64,000 nucleotides of DNA. It comes from Rhodovulum tesquicola (GTDB lineage Bacteria; Pseudomonadota; Alphaproteobacteria; Rhodobacterales; Rhodobacteraceae). Both the position numbers and the translations under genes were made by a program. The stretch's first letter is position 1. Each line of letters begins with the position of its first letter. The stretch is from NCBI RefSeq assembly GCF_024128855.1, contig NZ_JAMYDV010000001.1, forward strand, positions 414,972-478,971, in the 5' to 3' direction. The notes beneath the pieces were generated by a model. It saw only the letters and a list, made by a program, of their open reading frames with translations, did not search any database and was not told the origin of the DNA. This document shows positions 26,999 through 35,741 of the stretch, in pieces.

Positions 26999-27827
26999 GG
27001 CCTTCGCGCCTGCCAAGATCAACCTGACCCTGCATGTCACCGGACAGCGGGCAGATGGCTATCACCTGCTCGACAGCCTTGTGGTCTTTGCCGATTGCGG
27101 CGACCGGCTGACGCTGGCGCCCGCCGACGATCTGACGCTGACCGTCACCGGCCCCCGCGCCGAGGGCGTGCCCACGGACGGGCGCAACCTGGTGCTGAAG
27201 GCCGCGGCGCTGTTCGGGCCGGGGCGAGGCGCGGCGATCACGCTGGACAAGCACCTGCCCGCCGCGGCCGGGATCGGCGGGGGCTCGTCCGATGCCGCGG
27301 CGGCGCTGCGCGGTCTTGCGCAGCTTTGGGACATGGCCCTGCCCGAGCCGCAGGCGGTGCTGTCGCTGGGCGCCGATGTGCCAGTCTGCCTTGCGCCTCG
27401 GTCGCTGCGCATGCGCGGCGTCGGCGAGGAGATCACCGAGGGGCCGCGCCTGCCCGCGATGGGGTTGGTTCTGGTGAACCCGGGCGTCGAGGTGCCCACG
27501 CCCGCGGTGTTCAAGGCGCTGACCCGCAAGGACAACCCGGCCATGCCGCATCCGCCGGGATGGGCAAGCGCTGCGACCATGGCGCATTGGCTGAAGACCC
27601 AGCGTAACGACCTCGAGGCCCCCGCAATGGAACTGGCACCTGTGATCGGCGCGGTTCTGAAGGCAATTGGCGCCAGCCCGGGCTGCCACATGTCCCGGAT
27701 GTCAGGCTCGGGAGCCACCTGCTTTGGCCTTTTCGACACCCGCGCCGAGGCCGAGGCCGCCGCCGCGGCCCTGCGTGCCGAGAACCTCGGATGGTGGGTC
27801 GCCGCCGGCGAACCCTTCACTCTCTGA
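26988..27827 (+). CDS. ispE: 4-diphosphocytidyl-2-C-methyl-D-erythritol kinase
   Basis: GHMP-family kinase that phosphorylates CDP-methylerythritol in the MEP isoprenoid pathway. The 279-residue product begins [16 protein letters not shown] (4-19) and has [14 protein letters not shown] (21-34) and the ATP loop [17 protein letters not shown] (91-107). The ATG at 26988 lies inside the TPR gene, indicating coupled translation. It makes precursors for the polyprenyl synthase that converges on it, with only 12 bases between stops. Confidence 0.94.
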   Translation: MTVEAFAPAKINLTLHVTGQRADGYHLLDSLVVFADCGDRLTLAPADDLTLTVTGPRAEGVPTDGRNLVLKAAALFGPGRGAAITLDKHLPAAAGIGGGSSDAAAALRGLAQLWDMALPEPQAVLSLGADVPVCLAPRSLRMRGVGEEITEGPRLPAMGLVLVNPGVEVPTPAVFKALTRKDNPAMPHPPGWASAATMAHWLKTQRNDLEAPAMELAPVIGAVLKAIGASPGCHMSRMSGSGATCFGLFDTRAEAEAAAAALRAENLGWWVAAGEPFTL

Positions 27828-27839
27828 CGGAATCCGGGA

Positions 27840-28841
27840 TCAACTGATCCGCGCCACCACGAAATCGGCCAGGTCGCTCAGCATGTCCCGGATCTCGTGA
27901 TCGGGCAGGCAGTCCAGCGCCTCTTTCGCCCGTGCCGACCAGGCCAGCGCCTCAATCCGCGTCGCCTCGATTGCGCCGCGCCTGTGCATCAGGTCCAGCG
28001 CGTGTTCCAGATCACCCTCGCGCTGGTCGCCCTTGGCGATCGTGCGCTTCCAGAACGCGCGTTCCTCGTCATCGGCCGCAGCGACCGCCTTGATGATCGG
28101 CAGCGTCAGCTTGCGCTCGCGGAAATCGTCGCCGATATTCTTTCCGGTCGCCTTGGCATCGCCTGCCACGTCCAGCAGGTCGTCAACGATCTGGAAGCCC
28201 ACGCCCAACGCATCGCCGTAAGTGTAGAGCGCGCGCACCTGATCCTCGGGCATGCCTGCGATCACGCCGCCGACCTCGGTCGCCGCTGCGAACAGCGCTG
28301 CGGTCTTGCCACGGATCACCTTGAAATAAACATCCTCGGTCGTCGCAAGATCGCGCGCCGCGGTCAGTTGCAGCACCTCTCCTTCCGCGATCACCGCGGC
28401 GGCGTTCGACAGGATGTCCAGCACCTGCAGATTGCCCGGCGCCACCATCAACTGGAAGGACCGCGCGAACAGGTAATCGCCGACCAGCACGCTCGACTTG
28501 TTGTCCCAGAGCAGGTTCGCGGTCGGCCGTCCGCGGCGCTGGCCGCTTTCGTCCACCACATCGTCATGCAACAGCGTCGCGGTATGGATGAACTCGACCG
28601 TCGCGGCCAGGTAGACGTGATAGGGCCCGTCATAGCCGCACATCCGCGCCGCCGCGATGGTCAGCATCGGGCGCAGGCGCTTGCCGCCCGCACTCACGAT
28701 ATGCGCGGCCACCTCTTCGATCCGCGGGGCATAATCCGACCGCATCCGTTCCCGGATCAGCCTGTCGACGGCGGCCATTTCCTCGCTCAGCAGAGCGGCC
28801 AGCCGTTCATGCGGTTTCGTGACTGCGTTGTCCAAGCCCAT
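27840..28841 (-). CDS. Polyprenyl (decaprenyl or solanesyl) diphosphate synthase
   Basis: Elongates isoprenyl diphosphates to the side chain of ubiquinone. The 333-residue protein shows both Asp-rich motifs, LLHDDVVDESGQRRG (90-104, Asp93, Asp94, Asp97) and QIVDDLLDVAGD (about 220), and GGKRLRPML (52-60). I start at the ATG 28839-28841 (MGLDNAVTKP), which has GAGG five bases upstream; a TTG nine codons earlier is possible. Chain length cannot be read with confidence, but relatives in Rhodobacterales make the C50 chain. It feeds UbiA at the left edge of the window. Confidence 0.9.
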   Translation of the reverse strand: MGLDNAVTKPHERLAALLSEEMAAVDRLIRERMRSDYAPRIEEVAAHIVSAGGKRLRPMLTIAAARMCGYDGPYHVYLAATVEFIHTATLLHDDVVDESGQRRGRPTANLLWDNKSSVLVGDYLFARSFQLMVAPGNLQVLDILSNAAAVIAEGEVLQLTAARDLATTEDVYFKVIRGKTAALFAAATEVGGVIAGMPEDQVRALYTYGDALGVGFQIVDDLLDVAGDAKATGKNIGDDFRERKLTLPIIKAVAAADDEERAFWKRTIAKGDQREGDLEHALDLMHRRGAIEATRIEALAWSARAKEALDCLPDHEIRDMLSDLADFVVARIS

Positions 28842-28861
28842 CACGGCCTCGTCAGGGTTGC

Positions 28862-28890
28862 TCGACAAGCGGGGCGCTCTGGCCTTAACT
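28862..28890 (+). promoter_or_regulatory. Promoter placing the DUF2007 ATG near the transcript start
   Basis: TCGACA (28862-28867), 17 bases, TTAACT (28885-28890). Seven bases later comes the ATG at 28898, so the message would be leaderless or nearly so. No Shine-Dalgarno sequence is visible before the ATG. Confidence 0.45.
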
Positions 28891-28897
28891 CGCTGTC

Positions 28898-29119
28898 ATG
28901 AAGGAACTCATCCGCACCAACGACCCGACGATCATCGCCTTCGTCTCGGCACTTCTACAAGGCGAGGAGATAGTCTGCTTTCAGATGGATGTCCACATGA
29001 GCATACTTGAGGGCTCGATAGGCGTTTTGCCGCGCCGGATCATGGTGGCGGATCGCGACCTGTTCCGCGCACGCGCCGTCTTGCGTGACAACGGCATCGA
29101 TCTGCCCGAAAGCGGATGA
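28898..29119 (+). CDS. DUF2007-like small protein
   Basis: A 73-residue protein (MKELIRTNDPTIIAFVSALL at the start) with the pattern of the DUF2007 family, small proteins annotated as putative signal-transducing proteins; GEEIVCFQMDVHMSILEGS and the DRDLFRARAVLRDNGI tail fit. The biochemical role is unknown. Its stop overlaps the start of the methyltransferase gene by four bases (ATGA), so the two are coupled. Confidence 0.85.
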   Translation: MKELIRTNDPTIIAFVSALLQGEEIVCFQMDVHMSILEGSIGVLPRRIMVADRDLFRARAVLRDNGIDLPESG

Positions 29120-29877
29120 GGCCGGAGGAGGGGTTCACGCGCGATGCGTTCCTGGGTGGCAAGCTGTCGATCTGCCAGCCAGAGCAAGGCTATCGCGCCG
29201 GGATAGACCCGGTTCTGCTGGCCGCCGCGGTGCCTGCCGCGCCGGGGCAGTCGGTGCTGGAACTGGGCTGCGGCGTCGGGGTGGCCAGCCTTTGCCTCGG
29301 CGTTCGAGTGCCGGGGCTGACGCTGACCGGGGTGGAATTGCAACCCGTCTATGCCGAGCTGGCGCGCGGAAATGCCCGCGCGAACGGCATCGCTCTCGAC
29401 ATCGTGACCGCCGATCTGGCGGCGCTGCCCGCATCCTTGCGCGCGCGCGGTTTCGATCATGTCATCGCCAACCCGCCCTACCACCTGCGCGCGCGCGGCA
29501 GCGCCGCCCCCGATCCGGGCCGCGAGACAGCGCTGGGCGAGGCGACGCCGCTGGCACTTTGGGTCGAGACCGCCGCCCGCCGCCTTGCCCCCCGCGGCTG
29601 GCTCACGCTGATCCAGCGCGCCGAGCGGCTGCCCGAGCTGCTGGGGGCCCTGGATACACGTTTAGGTAGTGTGGAGATCCTGCCCCTGGCAGCCCGCCCC
29701 GGCCGCCCTGCCAAACTTGTCCTCCTGCGCGCGAGGAAGGGAGGCAAGAGCGCCTTCAGGTTGCATAGCCCATTGATTCTTCACGAAGGTTCCCGGCACG
29801 AACGGGATGGTGACAGCTATGTTCCGGCCATCTCCGATGTCCTGCGTCGGGGCGCCGCACTTCCATGGCCGGTCTGA
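29116..29877 (+). CDS. tRNA1(Val) adenine-37 N6-methyltransferase-like protein
   Basis: A 253-residue class I methyltransferase. VLELGCGVGVASLCLG (47-62) is the SAM-binding motif I and VIANPPYHLR (116-125) is the NPPY catalytic motif of N6-adenine and protein-glutamine methyltransferases. The opening LSICQPEQGYRAGIDPVLLA matches YfiC/TrmN6 proteins, which modify A37 of valine tRNA. The C-terminal 30 residues are a specific extension (FRLHSPLILHEGS). Coupled to the preceding DUF2007 gene. Confidence 0.85.
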   Translation: MRPEEGFTRDAFLGGKLSICQPEQGYRAGIDPVLLAAAVPAAPGQSVLELGCGVGVASLCLGVRVPGLTLTGVELQPVYAELARGNARANGIALDIVTADLAALPASLRARGFDHVIANPPYHLRARGSAAPDPGRETALGEATPLALWVETAARRLAPRGWLTLIQRAERLPELLGALDTRLGSVEILPLAARPGRPAKLVLLRARKGGKSAFRLHSPLILHEGSRHERDGDSYVPAISDVLRRGAALPWPV

Positions 29878-29981
29878 CGAAACCCGTTATGCGCGAATCC
29901 GTGATTTTCAAGGAGGTGACACGACTCGTTTTTCGTGCTGCACTGTAATGGTTCGATGACACAAGGAGAGGAGCACCGACC

Positions 29982-30149
29982 ATGAACCTGAGTTCGCATC
30001 TTCAGGAACTCCGCCGCAAGCACCAGGCACTCTCGGACCAGGTCGAGGAGGCGCAGCGAACGCCGTCGGCGGATGACTTCCGTATCGCGGACCTCAAGAA
30101 GCAGAAACTCAGGCTCAAGGAACAGATCGAAAGGCTGTCTCAGGCCTGA
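29982..30149 (+). CDS. DUF465 (YdcH-like) small coiled-coil protein
   Basis: A 55-residue protein: MNLSSHLQELRRKHQALSDQ at the start, then a charged helix ending LRLKEQIERLSQA. The heptad pattern and the DFRIADLKKQKLRLK block match the DUF465/YdcH family of short cytoplasmic coiled coils with no settled role. AAGGAGAGGAG lies just before the ATG at 29982, an excellent ribosome site. Its 3' end overlaps the convergent transporter gene by ten bases. Confidence 0.85.
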   Translation: MNLSSHLQELRRKHQALSDQVEEAQRTPSADDFRIADLKKQKLRLKEQIERLSQA

Positions 30150-31012
30150 TCATGCCGTGCGCTGGCCCGGGCGGCCAGCGCGGCGCCGCCGGTGATCAGC
30201 ACCGTGGCGGCAACAAGGACAGGCGTGGGGGCCGAGATCCCCGCGCCAACGAGGACCATCGTGGACAAAAGTGGCGCGGCGTAGCTGGCCACCCCCAGAA
30301 GCTGTATGTCGCCGCGCTTCACCCCGATGTCCCAGACATAAAAGGCCAGCCCCACTGGCCCCAGCCCCAGCGCCAGCACGCTGAACCAGCCAACACCCGA
30401 CTCCGGCCAGACCGTTTCCTCCAGCACCAGGTGAAGCGGCAGCGACAATCCGGCGGTGGCAAGGCAGAACACCGCGACGCTTGCTGTGGGGATCTCGCCC
30501 AACCGACGCGACAGAACGGAATAGCTCGACCAGGTCAATGCGCAGAGCAGCGCCAGCCCGTAGCCGGGCAGCGCCGCGCCGTCGAACCCGGCTGCCCCCC
30601 GCGCCACGATCAGTGCCGCCCCTGCAAAACCGGCCAGCGCGCCGAACACATGGCCCGCCCGCAGTCGCTCGCCGGGCAAGAGCCCCGAGAACAGCACGAT
30701 CAGAAGCGGCCAGAGATAGGCGATCAACCCCGCCTCGGCGGCGGGCGCCAGCCGCAGCGCCGAGAAGTAAAGCGCGTGATAGCCGAACAGCCCCGCCGTG
30801 CCGAAGGCATAGACCCTCAGCGGTACCCGGACCAACAGCCGCGCCTCGCCGGTCGCGGCCACCCAGACCAGCCCGACCGCGCCCCCGATGGCAAAACAGA
30901 TCGCATTGAGCTGGAATGGCGGCACCGGCGCCGAACCCACGGTCAACAGCGCCAGAAGCGCCCAGAGCAGGACGGCAAGGAATCCGATGGCTGTGGCGCG
31001 GGACCGGGACAT
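30140..31012 (-). CDS. EamA-family (DMT) transporter
   Basis: A 290-residue protein with about ten membrane helices in two EamA repeats (first about 8-135, second about 145-285). Typical segments are AEAGLIAYLWPLLIVLFSGLLPGER and, in the second repeat, LGVASYAAPLLSTMVLVG. It belongs to the drug/metabolite exporter superfamily; members next to metabolism genes often export amino acids, but no substrate can be assigned. I start at the ATG 31010-31012 (MSRSRATAIG); a longer in-frame reading would extend through repeat D and has no family likeness. Confidence 0.88.
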   Translation of the reverse strand: MSRSRATAIGFLAVLLWALLALLTVGSAPVPPFQLNAICFAIGGAVGLVWVAATGEARLLVRVPLRVYAFGTAGLFGYHALYFSALRLAPAAEAGLIAYLWPLLIVLFSGLLPGERLRAGHVFGALAGFAGAALIVARGAAGFDGAALPGYGLALLCALTWSSYSVLSRRLGEIPTASVAVFCLATAGLSLPLHLVLEETVWPESGVGWFSVLALGLGPVGLAFYVWDIGVKRGDIQLLGVASYAAPLLSTMVLVGAGISAPTPVLVAATVLITGGAALAARASARHDQA

Positions 31013-31069
31013 GGCGCGTCCTCTATACCGGTCGCGCCGCGCCGCCCAGAGCGGTTCGCGCCCTCCTGT

Positions 31070-31124
31070 CTTCTTCTTGGAAAAAATACCCATGCGCGCA
31101 GCGCGCCCGCGGCACGCGGGCATG
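31070..31124 (+). repeat. GC-rich intergenic repeat, copy D (partial)
   Basis: TCTTCTTCTTGGAAAAAATACCC followed by hairpin-rich sequence (GCGCGC-A-GCGCGC and CCCGCG-GCA-CGCGGG). The first part matches the family seen at 19.94, 34.90 and 62.04 kb, but the CCCGGGGG core is replaced by a different palindrome. Confidence 0.5.
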
Positions 31125-31152
31125 AAGAAAGGGCGGCCCCGATGGGCCGCCC
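31125..31152 (-). terminator. Intrinsic terminator of phaB
   Basis: Perfect nine-base-pair stem GGGCGGCCC / GGGCCGCCC with a four-base loop; on the minus strand it is followed by TTTCTTC. It lies 23 bases after the phaB stop. Confidence 0.8.
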
Positions 31153-31174
31153 CCGTGATCGCAGAGGTCCGCGT

Positions 31175-31897
31175 TCAGACGAAGAACTGCGCGCCGTTGG
31201 CCGAGATGGTCGAGCCGTTGACGAAGGTCGACTCGTCCGAGGCCAGGAAGACCACGCAGCGCGCGATTTCCTCGGGCTCGCCAAGACGGCCGGCCGGGAT
31301 CTGGGCGATGATCGCCTCGCGCACCTTCTCGGGCACCGCCATCACCATTTCGGTGGCGATGTAGCCCGGGCAGATCGCGTTCGCGGTGATGCCGAACCGC
31401 GCGCCTTCCTGGGCCAGCGACTTGACGATGCCCAGGTCGCCCGCCTTGGTCGCGGCATAGTTCACCTGGCCGAACTGGCCCTTCTGCCCGTTGATCGAGG
31501 AAATCACGATCACCCGGCCGAACTTGCGCTCGCGCATGCCGGGCCAGACCGGGTGGACGGTGTTGAAGACGCCCGTCAGGTTGGTGTCGATCACCTCTTT
31601 CCACTGTTCGGGCGTCATCTTGTGGAAGGGCGCGTCGCGGGTGATGCCCGCATTGGCGACCACCACGTCGATCGGGCCCAGATCGGCCTCGACCTTCTCG
31701 ATCCCGGCCTTGGACGCCTCGTAATCGGCCGCGTTCCACTTGTAGGTGGGGATGCCGGTTTCCTCGGTGAACTTCTTCGCGGCGTCGTCATTGCCGGCAT
31801 AGGTCGCCGCGACCGTATAGCCCGCCGCCTTCAGCGCCTTGCTGATCGCCGCGCCGATGCCGCGGCTGCCGCCGGTGACGAGTGCAACTCTTGCCAT
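31175..31897 (-). CDS. phaB: Acetoacetyl-CoA reductase
   Basis: NADPH-dependent short-chain dehydrogenase that makes (R)-3-hydroxybutyryl-CoA for polyhydroxybutyrate. The 240-residue product has TGGSRGIG (8-15, cofactor loop), NAGITRDAPFHKM (an acetoacetyl-CoA reductase signature), and the catalytic Ser and YAATK with a GQVNYAATKAGDLG context near 150. TGGAGGA precedes the ATG at 31895-31897. A strong terminator lies between phaA and phaB, so this gene may have its own start. Together with PhaA it supplies PHB monomer; no synthase gene is in the window. Confidence 0.95.
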   Translation of the reverse strand: MARVALVTGGSRGIGAAISKALKAAGYTVAATYAGNDDAAKKFTEETGIPTYKWNAADYEASKAGIEKVEADLGPIDVVVANAGITRDAPFHKMTPEQWKEVIDTNLTGVFNTVHPVWPGMRERKFGRVIVISSINGQKGQFGQVNYAATKAGDLGIVKSLAQEGARFGITANAICPGYIATEMVMAVPEKVREAIIAQIPAGRLGEPEEIARCVVFLASDESTFVNGSTISANGAQFFV

Positions 31898-31940
31898 GAT
31901 TCCTCCAGAATGGGTGTCGATTGTGCCGGTAACGGTGTTA

Positions 31941-31979
31941 CGCAAGAAAGATTGGGCGCGCAACAATATTGCGCGCCCA
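31941..31979 (-). terminator. Intrinsic terminator between phaA and phaB
   Basis: Perfect eleven-base-pair stem TGGGCGCGCAA / TTGCGCGCCCA with a five-base loop (31953-31979), followed on the minus strand by ATCTTTCTTGCG. It follows the phaA stop by about 14 bases and precedes phaB by 55. Confidence 0.75.
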
Positions 31980-31993
31980 TCTTGTCCCCGGGC

Positions 31994-33169
31994 TTACGGC
32001 CGTTCCAGGCACATTGCGACGCCCATGCCGCCGCCGATGCAGAGGGTGGCAAGGCCCTTCTTCGCGTCGCGGCGCTTCATCTCGAACAAGAGCGTGTTCA
32101 GGATGCGCGCGCCCGAGGCGCCGATCGGGTGGCCGATGGCGATGGCGCCGCCGTTCACGTTCACGATCGCCGGATCCCAGCCCATGTCCTTGTTCACTGC
32201 GCAGGCCTGGGCGGCAAAGGCCTCGTTCGCCTCGACCAGATCCAGATCGCCGACCTTCCAACCCGCCTTTTCCAGCGCCTTGCGGCTGGCATGGATCGGG
32301 CCGACGCCCATGATCGAGGGATCAAGCCCCGCCGTCGCGTAGGAGGCGATGCGCGCAAGCGGTTCCAGCCCGCGGCGTTCGGCCTCGTCGGCCGACATCA
32401 CCAGCACGCCCGCCGCGCCGTCATTGATGCCCGACGCGTTGGCCGCGGTCACGCTGCCGTCCTTGGTGAAGGCGGGGCGCAGTTTCTGCATGCTGTCGAG
32501 CGTGGCGCCGTGGCGGATGTACTCGTCCGCATCGACGATGGTGTCGCCCTTGCGGCCCTTGACCGTCACCGCCACGATCTCGTCGGCGAACTTGCCGGCC
32601 TTCTGCGCGGCCTCGGCCTTGTTCTGGCTGGCCAGCGCGAACTCGTCCTGCATGTCGCGGCTGATCTGCCACTGGTTCGCCACGTTCTCGGCGGTCTGGC
32701 CCATGTGGTAGCCGTTGAAGGCGTCCCACAGCCCGTCCCGGATCATTGAATCGATGAAGGACAGATCGCCCATCTTCTGGCCCGCGCGCAGGTGGGCGAC
32801 ATGGGGCGAAAGCGTCATGTTCTCCTGCCCGCCGGCGGCGACGATGGCTGCATCGCCAAGCTGGACATGCTGGGCCGCCAGCGCCACCGCGCGCAGGCCC
32901 GAGCCGCAGACCTGGTTGATCGACCAGGCCGCCGATTCGATGGGGAACCCGGCATTGATGTGGGCCTGCCGGGCGGGGTTCTGGCCCTGGCCCGCGGTCA
33001 GCACCTGGCCGAGGATGGTCTCGGACACCTCGGCCTTGTCGATGCCGGCGCGTTCAACCAGCGCTTCAAGCATGATGCGGCCAAGCTCGTGGGCGGGCAC
33101 CGTTGCGAAAGAGCCGTTGAAACTGCCGACCGGCGTGCGCGCGGCCGAGACGATGACGACATTGGTCAT
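31994..33169 (-). CDS. phaA: Acetyl-CoA acetyltransferase (beta-ketothiolase)
   Basis: Thiolase that condenses two acetyl-CoA to acetoacetyl-CoA, the first step of polyhydroxybutyrate synthesis. The 391 residues have the nucleophile in [11 protein letters not shown] (Cys88), the [15 protein letters not shown] block with the active-site His near 348, and CIGGGMGVA with the second Cys near 378. The start is the ATG 33167-33169 ([15 protein letters not shown]). A TATAGT hexamer on the minus strand (33206-33211) could be a -10 box. phaB follows downstream beyond a strong hairpin. Confidence 0.95.
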   Translation of the reverse strand: MTNVVIVSAARTPVGSFNGSFATVPAHELGRIMLEALVERAGIDKAEVSETILGQVLTAGQGQNPARQAHINAGFPIESAAWSINQVCGSGLRAVALAAQHVQLGDAAIVAAGGQENMTLSPHVAHLRAGQKMGDLSFIDSMIRDGLWDAFNGYHMGQTAENVANQWQISRDMQDEFALASQNKAEAAQKAGKFADEIVAVTVKGRKGDTIVDADEYIRHGATLDSMQKLRPAFTKDGSVTAANASGINDGAAGVLVMSADEAERRGLEPLARIASYATAGLDPSIMGVGPIHASRKALEKAGWKVGDLDLVEANEAFAAQACAVNKDMGWDPAIVNVNGGAIAIGHPIGASGARILNTLLFEMKRRDAKKGLATLCIGGGMGVAMCLERP

Positions 33170-33305
33170 GGTTGGGTCCTTCTCCCCTGGTCGATTTTCG
33201 TGCGCACTATAGGGGATGCGGATGCAGAAAGGCACCCCCTGTCAGTGACCGGGAATGCCCTGCCGAAGCGGGAAACTGCCGGGCGCCAGCACGATGGCGC
33301 AGCCG

Positions 33306-34145
33306 TCAGGCGCGGCGCTTTTCGCGGCCCTCGCGCCAGGGGGGCACGAGCGACGGCGCGCCGAAGGCAAAGCCCTGCATGCAGTCGATCCCGGCCGCAG
33401 CCAGCCAGGCGGCATCGCGCGCGGTTTCGACATTCTCGGCGACCGTGAACATGTCGAAATGCTGGCCGATGGCGATCAGCGCCTGGGCCAGCACCTGGTT
33501 GTCGGGACTGTCTGCGATGCCGCGGATGAACTGGCCGTCGATCTTGAGGATGTCGAAATAGAACTCGCGCAGATAACGGAAGGCCGTATAGCCCGCGCCG
33601 AAATCGTCCAGCGCGAAGGCGATGCCCTTGGTCTGCAATTCGCGCATGAAGACCGACACGAGGTCAGGCATGACCATCGCCGAGCTTTCGGTGATCTCCA
33701 GGATCAGCCGTTCGGCGACCGTGGCGTCGCGGGCGAGGCCGTCCTCCAGCGTCTTCTTCCAGCGTGGATAGCCGATCGAGCGGGCCGACATGTTGATCGC
33801 CAGGCGCAGGTCCGGCGCCTCGGTCAGCGCGATCAGTCCCATCTCCAGCGCGAGACAGTCGATCATCCGGCCCATCTCGTTCGTCTCGACCGTCTCGATG
33901 AAGTCGCGCGCGGGTATTACCCGGCCGGTATGGTCGAGGATACGGATCAGCCCCTCGTAGAACGCGACCTGCCCATGTTCGACCGACTGCACCACGGGCT
34001 GGAAGGCCAGCAGCACATCGCGCCGCTCGATCGCCTTGTGCACGGTCTGGAGGATGTCCCGATCCCGCTGGGTGATCGCGACGGAAAGCGGGCTTTCCTG
34101 TCCAGGCTCCACGACGATTTTGGGATCGGCTTTCTTGCTTGGCAT
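33306..34145 (-). CDS. EAL-domain protein (likely c-di-GMP phosphodiesterase)
   Basis: A 279-residue EAL-only protein, expected to hydrolyse cyclic-di-GMP to pGpG. The signature is EGL (Glu64-Gly-Leu, in YEGLIRIL) in place of EAL, but the acidic and lysine residues needed for catalysis appear intact: NMSARS, LEITESS, ALDDFGAGYT, FDILKIDGQF, VAENVET and MQGFAFG in order. There is no GGDEF domain, sensor domain or membrane helix; the 20-residue N-terminus is basic and polar. It stands alone between phaA and tag, so the control of its activity is not apparent. Confidence 0.88.
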   Translation of the reverse strand: MPSKKADPKIVVEPGQESPLSVAITQRDRDILQTVHKAIERRDVLLAFQPVVQSVEHGQVAFYEGLIRILDHTGRVIPARDFIETVETNEMGRMIDCLALEMGLIALTEAPDLRLAINMSARSIGYPRWKKTLEDGLARDATVAERLILEITESSAMVMPDLVSVFMRELQTKGIAFALDDFGAGYTAFRYLREFYFDILKIDGQFIRGIADSPDNQVLAQALIAIGQHFDMFTVAENVETARDAAWLAAAGIDCMQGFAFGAPSLVPPWREGREKRRA

Positions 34146-34277
34146 GCTGTCTCTCCGCTTCCACGCGGACCAGTTGTGGGCAAAGCCGTTAAGGGCGAAT
34201 GAATGTTCGCATTAGGTTCCAATTTTCGGTAATCTGGACGCGACCCGCCAACCAACTGGAAATAAAGAGGTCTTGCA

Positions 34278-34853
34278 ATGGACGAGCGATGCTGGTGGTG
34301 CGGAGCGGACCCGCTTTACGTAGCGTATCATGACACCGAATGGGGCATTCCGGAGCGTGACGGGCGGGCACTTTTCGAGAAGCTGATTCTCGACGGCTTC
34401 CAGGCGGGGCTGGCCTGGATCACCATCCTGAGAAAGCGCGAAGCGTTCCGCGCAGCCTTTGCCGGGTTCGATCCCGCGGTGATCGCGGGTTGGGGCGAGG
34501 CCGAGGTCGCGCGCCTGCTGGCTGATCGCGGGATCGTGCGGCATCGCGGCAAGATCGAGGCCGCGATCGGGAATGCGCGGGCATGGCTTGACCTCGAGGC
34601 GCGCGACGGGTTCGCACCCTTCCTGTGGCGCTATGTCGATGGCCTGCCGATCCAGAACCGGTTCGCAGCGCCGGGCGACATACCTGCCGAGACGCCTTTG
34701 TCGCGTCAGGTATCGGCGGATCTGCGTGCCGCGGGATTCCGCTTCTGCGGGCCGACGATCACCTATGCCTTCATGCAGGCGGTGGGAATGGTCAACGACC
34801 ATCTCGTGACCTGCCCGCGCCATGACGAGGTCGCGGCGCTGGCCGGACGGTAG
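34278..34853 (+). CDS. tag: DNA-3-methyladenine glycosylase I
   Basis: Removes 3-methyladenine from alkylated DNA. The 191-residue product has the Tag zinc ligands in order: CWWCGADP near the N-terminus, [13 protein letters not shown] (with the invariant His), and [10 protein letters not shown] near the C-terminus. The middle block [23 protein letters not shown] contains the conserved substrate-pocket Glu/Trp. The start is the ATG at 34278 after AAAGAGG. With nth, the uracil glycosylase and the AraC-MGMT protein it makes up a scattered repair set in this window. Confidence 0.94.
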   Translation: MDERCWWCGADPLYVAYHDTEWGIPERDGRALFEKLILDGFQAGLAWITILRKREAFRAAFAGFDPAVIAGWGEAEVARLLADRGIVRHRGKIEAAIGNARAWLDLEARDGFAPFLWRYVDGLPIQNRFAAPGDIPAETPLSRQVSADLRAAGFRFCGPTITYAFMQAVGMVNDHLVTCPRHDEVAALAGR

Positions 34854-34895
34854 CGGATCCGCTGCGGGTCTTGCGCCGGCCCGCGCGCGGCGACC

Positions 34896-34950
34896 GTCCG
34901 GGGGCCAGCCCCCGGACCCCCGGGATATTTCCGGCCAGAAGAAGAAGGGG
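34896..34950 (-). repeat. GC-rich intergenic repeat, copy B
   Basis: On the minus strand: CCTTCTTCTTCTGGCCGG, AAATATCCCGGGGG, then a ten-base-pair hairpin GTCCGGGGGC / GCCCCCGGAC (34896-34917). It is the best conserved match to the other copies and could also end tag transcription. Confidence 0.65.
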
Positions 34951-35095
34951 AGGCGCGCGTCTCTTGCGGCATGGTCGTGGTGGGCTTTGTCCTTGCAAAG
35001 CTGGGCCGGGGGTCTTATTGGGGCGGCTCGAAGTTGCGCGGCCGGCCCCAGTGGCATGCCGAGTCGCGCCTGAACCGCCCGAAGAGGAGACGGAA

Positions 35096-35296
35096 ATGCC
35101 CAAGATGAAGACCAAGTCGAGCGCCAAGAAGCGCTTCAAGGTGACGGCGACGGGCCGCGTGCTTGCCGCCCAGGCCGGCAAGCGGCACGGCATGATCAAG
35201 CGGACGAACAAGTTCATCCGCAGCGCCCGCGGGACCTCGACGCTGTCGGCCCCGGACGAGAAGATCGTCAAGACCTACATGCCCTACGACCGCTGA
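35096..35296 (+). CDS. rpmI: 50S ribosomal protein L35
   Basis: A 66-residue basic protein, [17 protein letters not shown] at the start, the standard L35 opening, then [25 protein letters not shown] is the ribosome site. It is 12 bases upstream of rplT, the standard rpmI-rplT pair; infC is not adjacent here. The 5' leader has a hairpin GCTTTG/CAAAGC around 34985 and a larger TGGGGC/GCCCCA pairing that might take part in L20-type autoregulation, which I could not confirm. Confidence 0.96.
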   Translation: MPKMKTKSSAKKRFKVTATGRVLAAQAGKRHGMIKRTNKFIRSARGTSTLSAPDEKIVKTYMPYDR

Positions 35297-35308
35297 GGAG
35301 GCCGAACC

Positions 35309-35671
35309 ATGTCCCGAGTCAAAGGTGGAACGACCACCCACGCCCGTCACAAGAAGGTCATCAAGGCGGCGAAAGGCTATTATGGCCGCCGCGGCAATGC
35401 CTATCGCACCGCGACCCAGGCCGTCGACAAGGCCAACCAGTACGCGACCCGTGACCGCAAGCAGCGCAAGCGCAATTTCCGCGCGCTGTGGATCCAGCGG
35501 ATCAATGCGGCCGTCCGCGCCTGTGACGAGACGCTGACCTATTCGCGCTTCGTCAACGGCCTGGCCACCGCCGGGATCGAGGTTGACCGCAAGGTTCTGG
35601 CCGATCTCGCGGTGAACGAGCCCGAGGCGTTCGGCGCCATCGTTGCCCGGGCCAAGGCCGCGCTGGCCTGA
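35309..35671 (+). CDS. rplT: 50S ribosomal protein L20
   Basis: A 120-residue basic protein starting [19 protein letters not shown], with [19 protein letters not shown] and [19 protein letters not shown], all L20 blocks. It is needed for early 50S assembly and often represses its own operon. An excellent terminator follows 23 bases after the stop. Confidence 0.97.
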   Translation: MSRVKGGTTTHARHKKVIKAAKGYYGRRGNAYRTATQAVDKANQYATRDRKQRKRNFRALWIQRINAAVRACDETLTYSRFVNGLATAGIEVDRKVLADLAVNEPEAFGAIVARAKAALA

Positions 35672-35694
35672 TCCATCGCGATCCTGCCTTTCTG

Positions 35695-35725
35695 CCCCCG
35701 TCCGGTCGACCCGGGCGGGGGTTTT
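35695..35725 (+). terminator. Intrinsic terminator of rpmI-rplT
   Basis: CCCCCG (35695-35700) and CGGGGG (35716-35721) pair with an inner CCGG/CCGG stem, followed by TTTT (35722-35725). Confidence 0.8.
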
Positions 35726-35741
35726 GCGTTCCGCGTGCTGA

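Noticed and set aside
30152-32749. An 865-residue plus-strand open frame across the DMT transporter, phaB and phaA region
   Set aside because: It is antisense to three recognised genes and crosses two terminators; the protein is Arg/Gln-rich with no family likeness.
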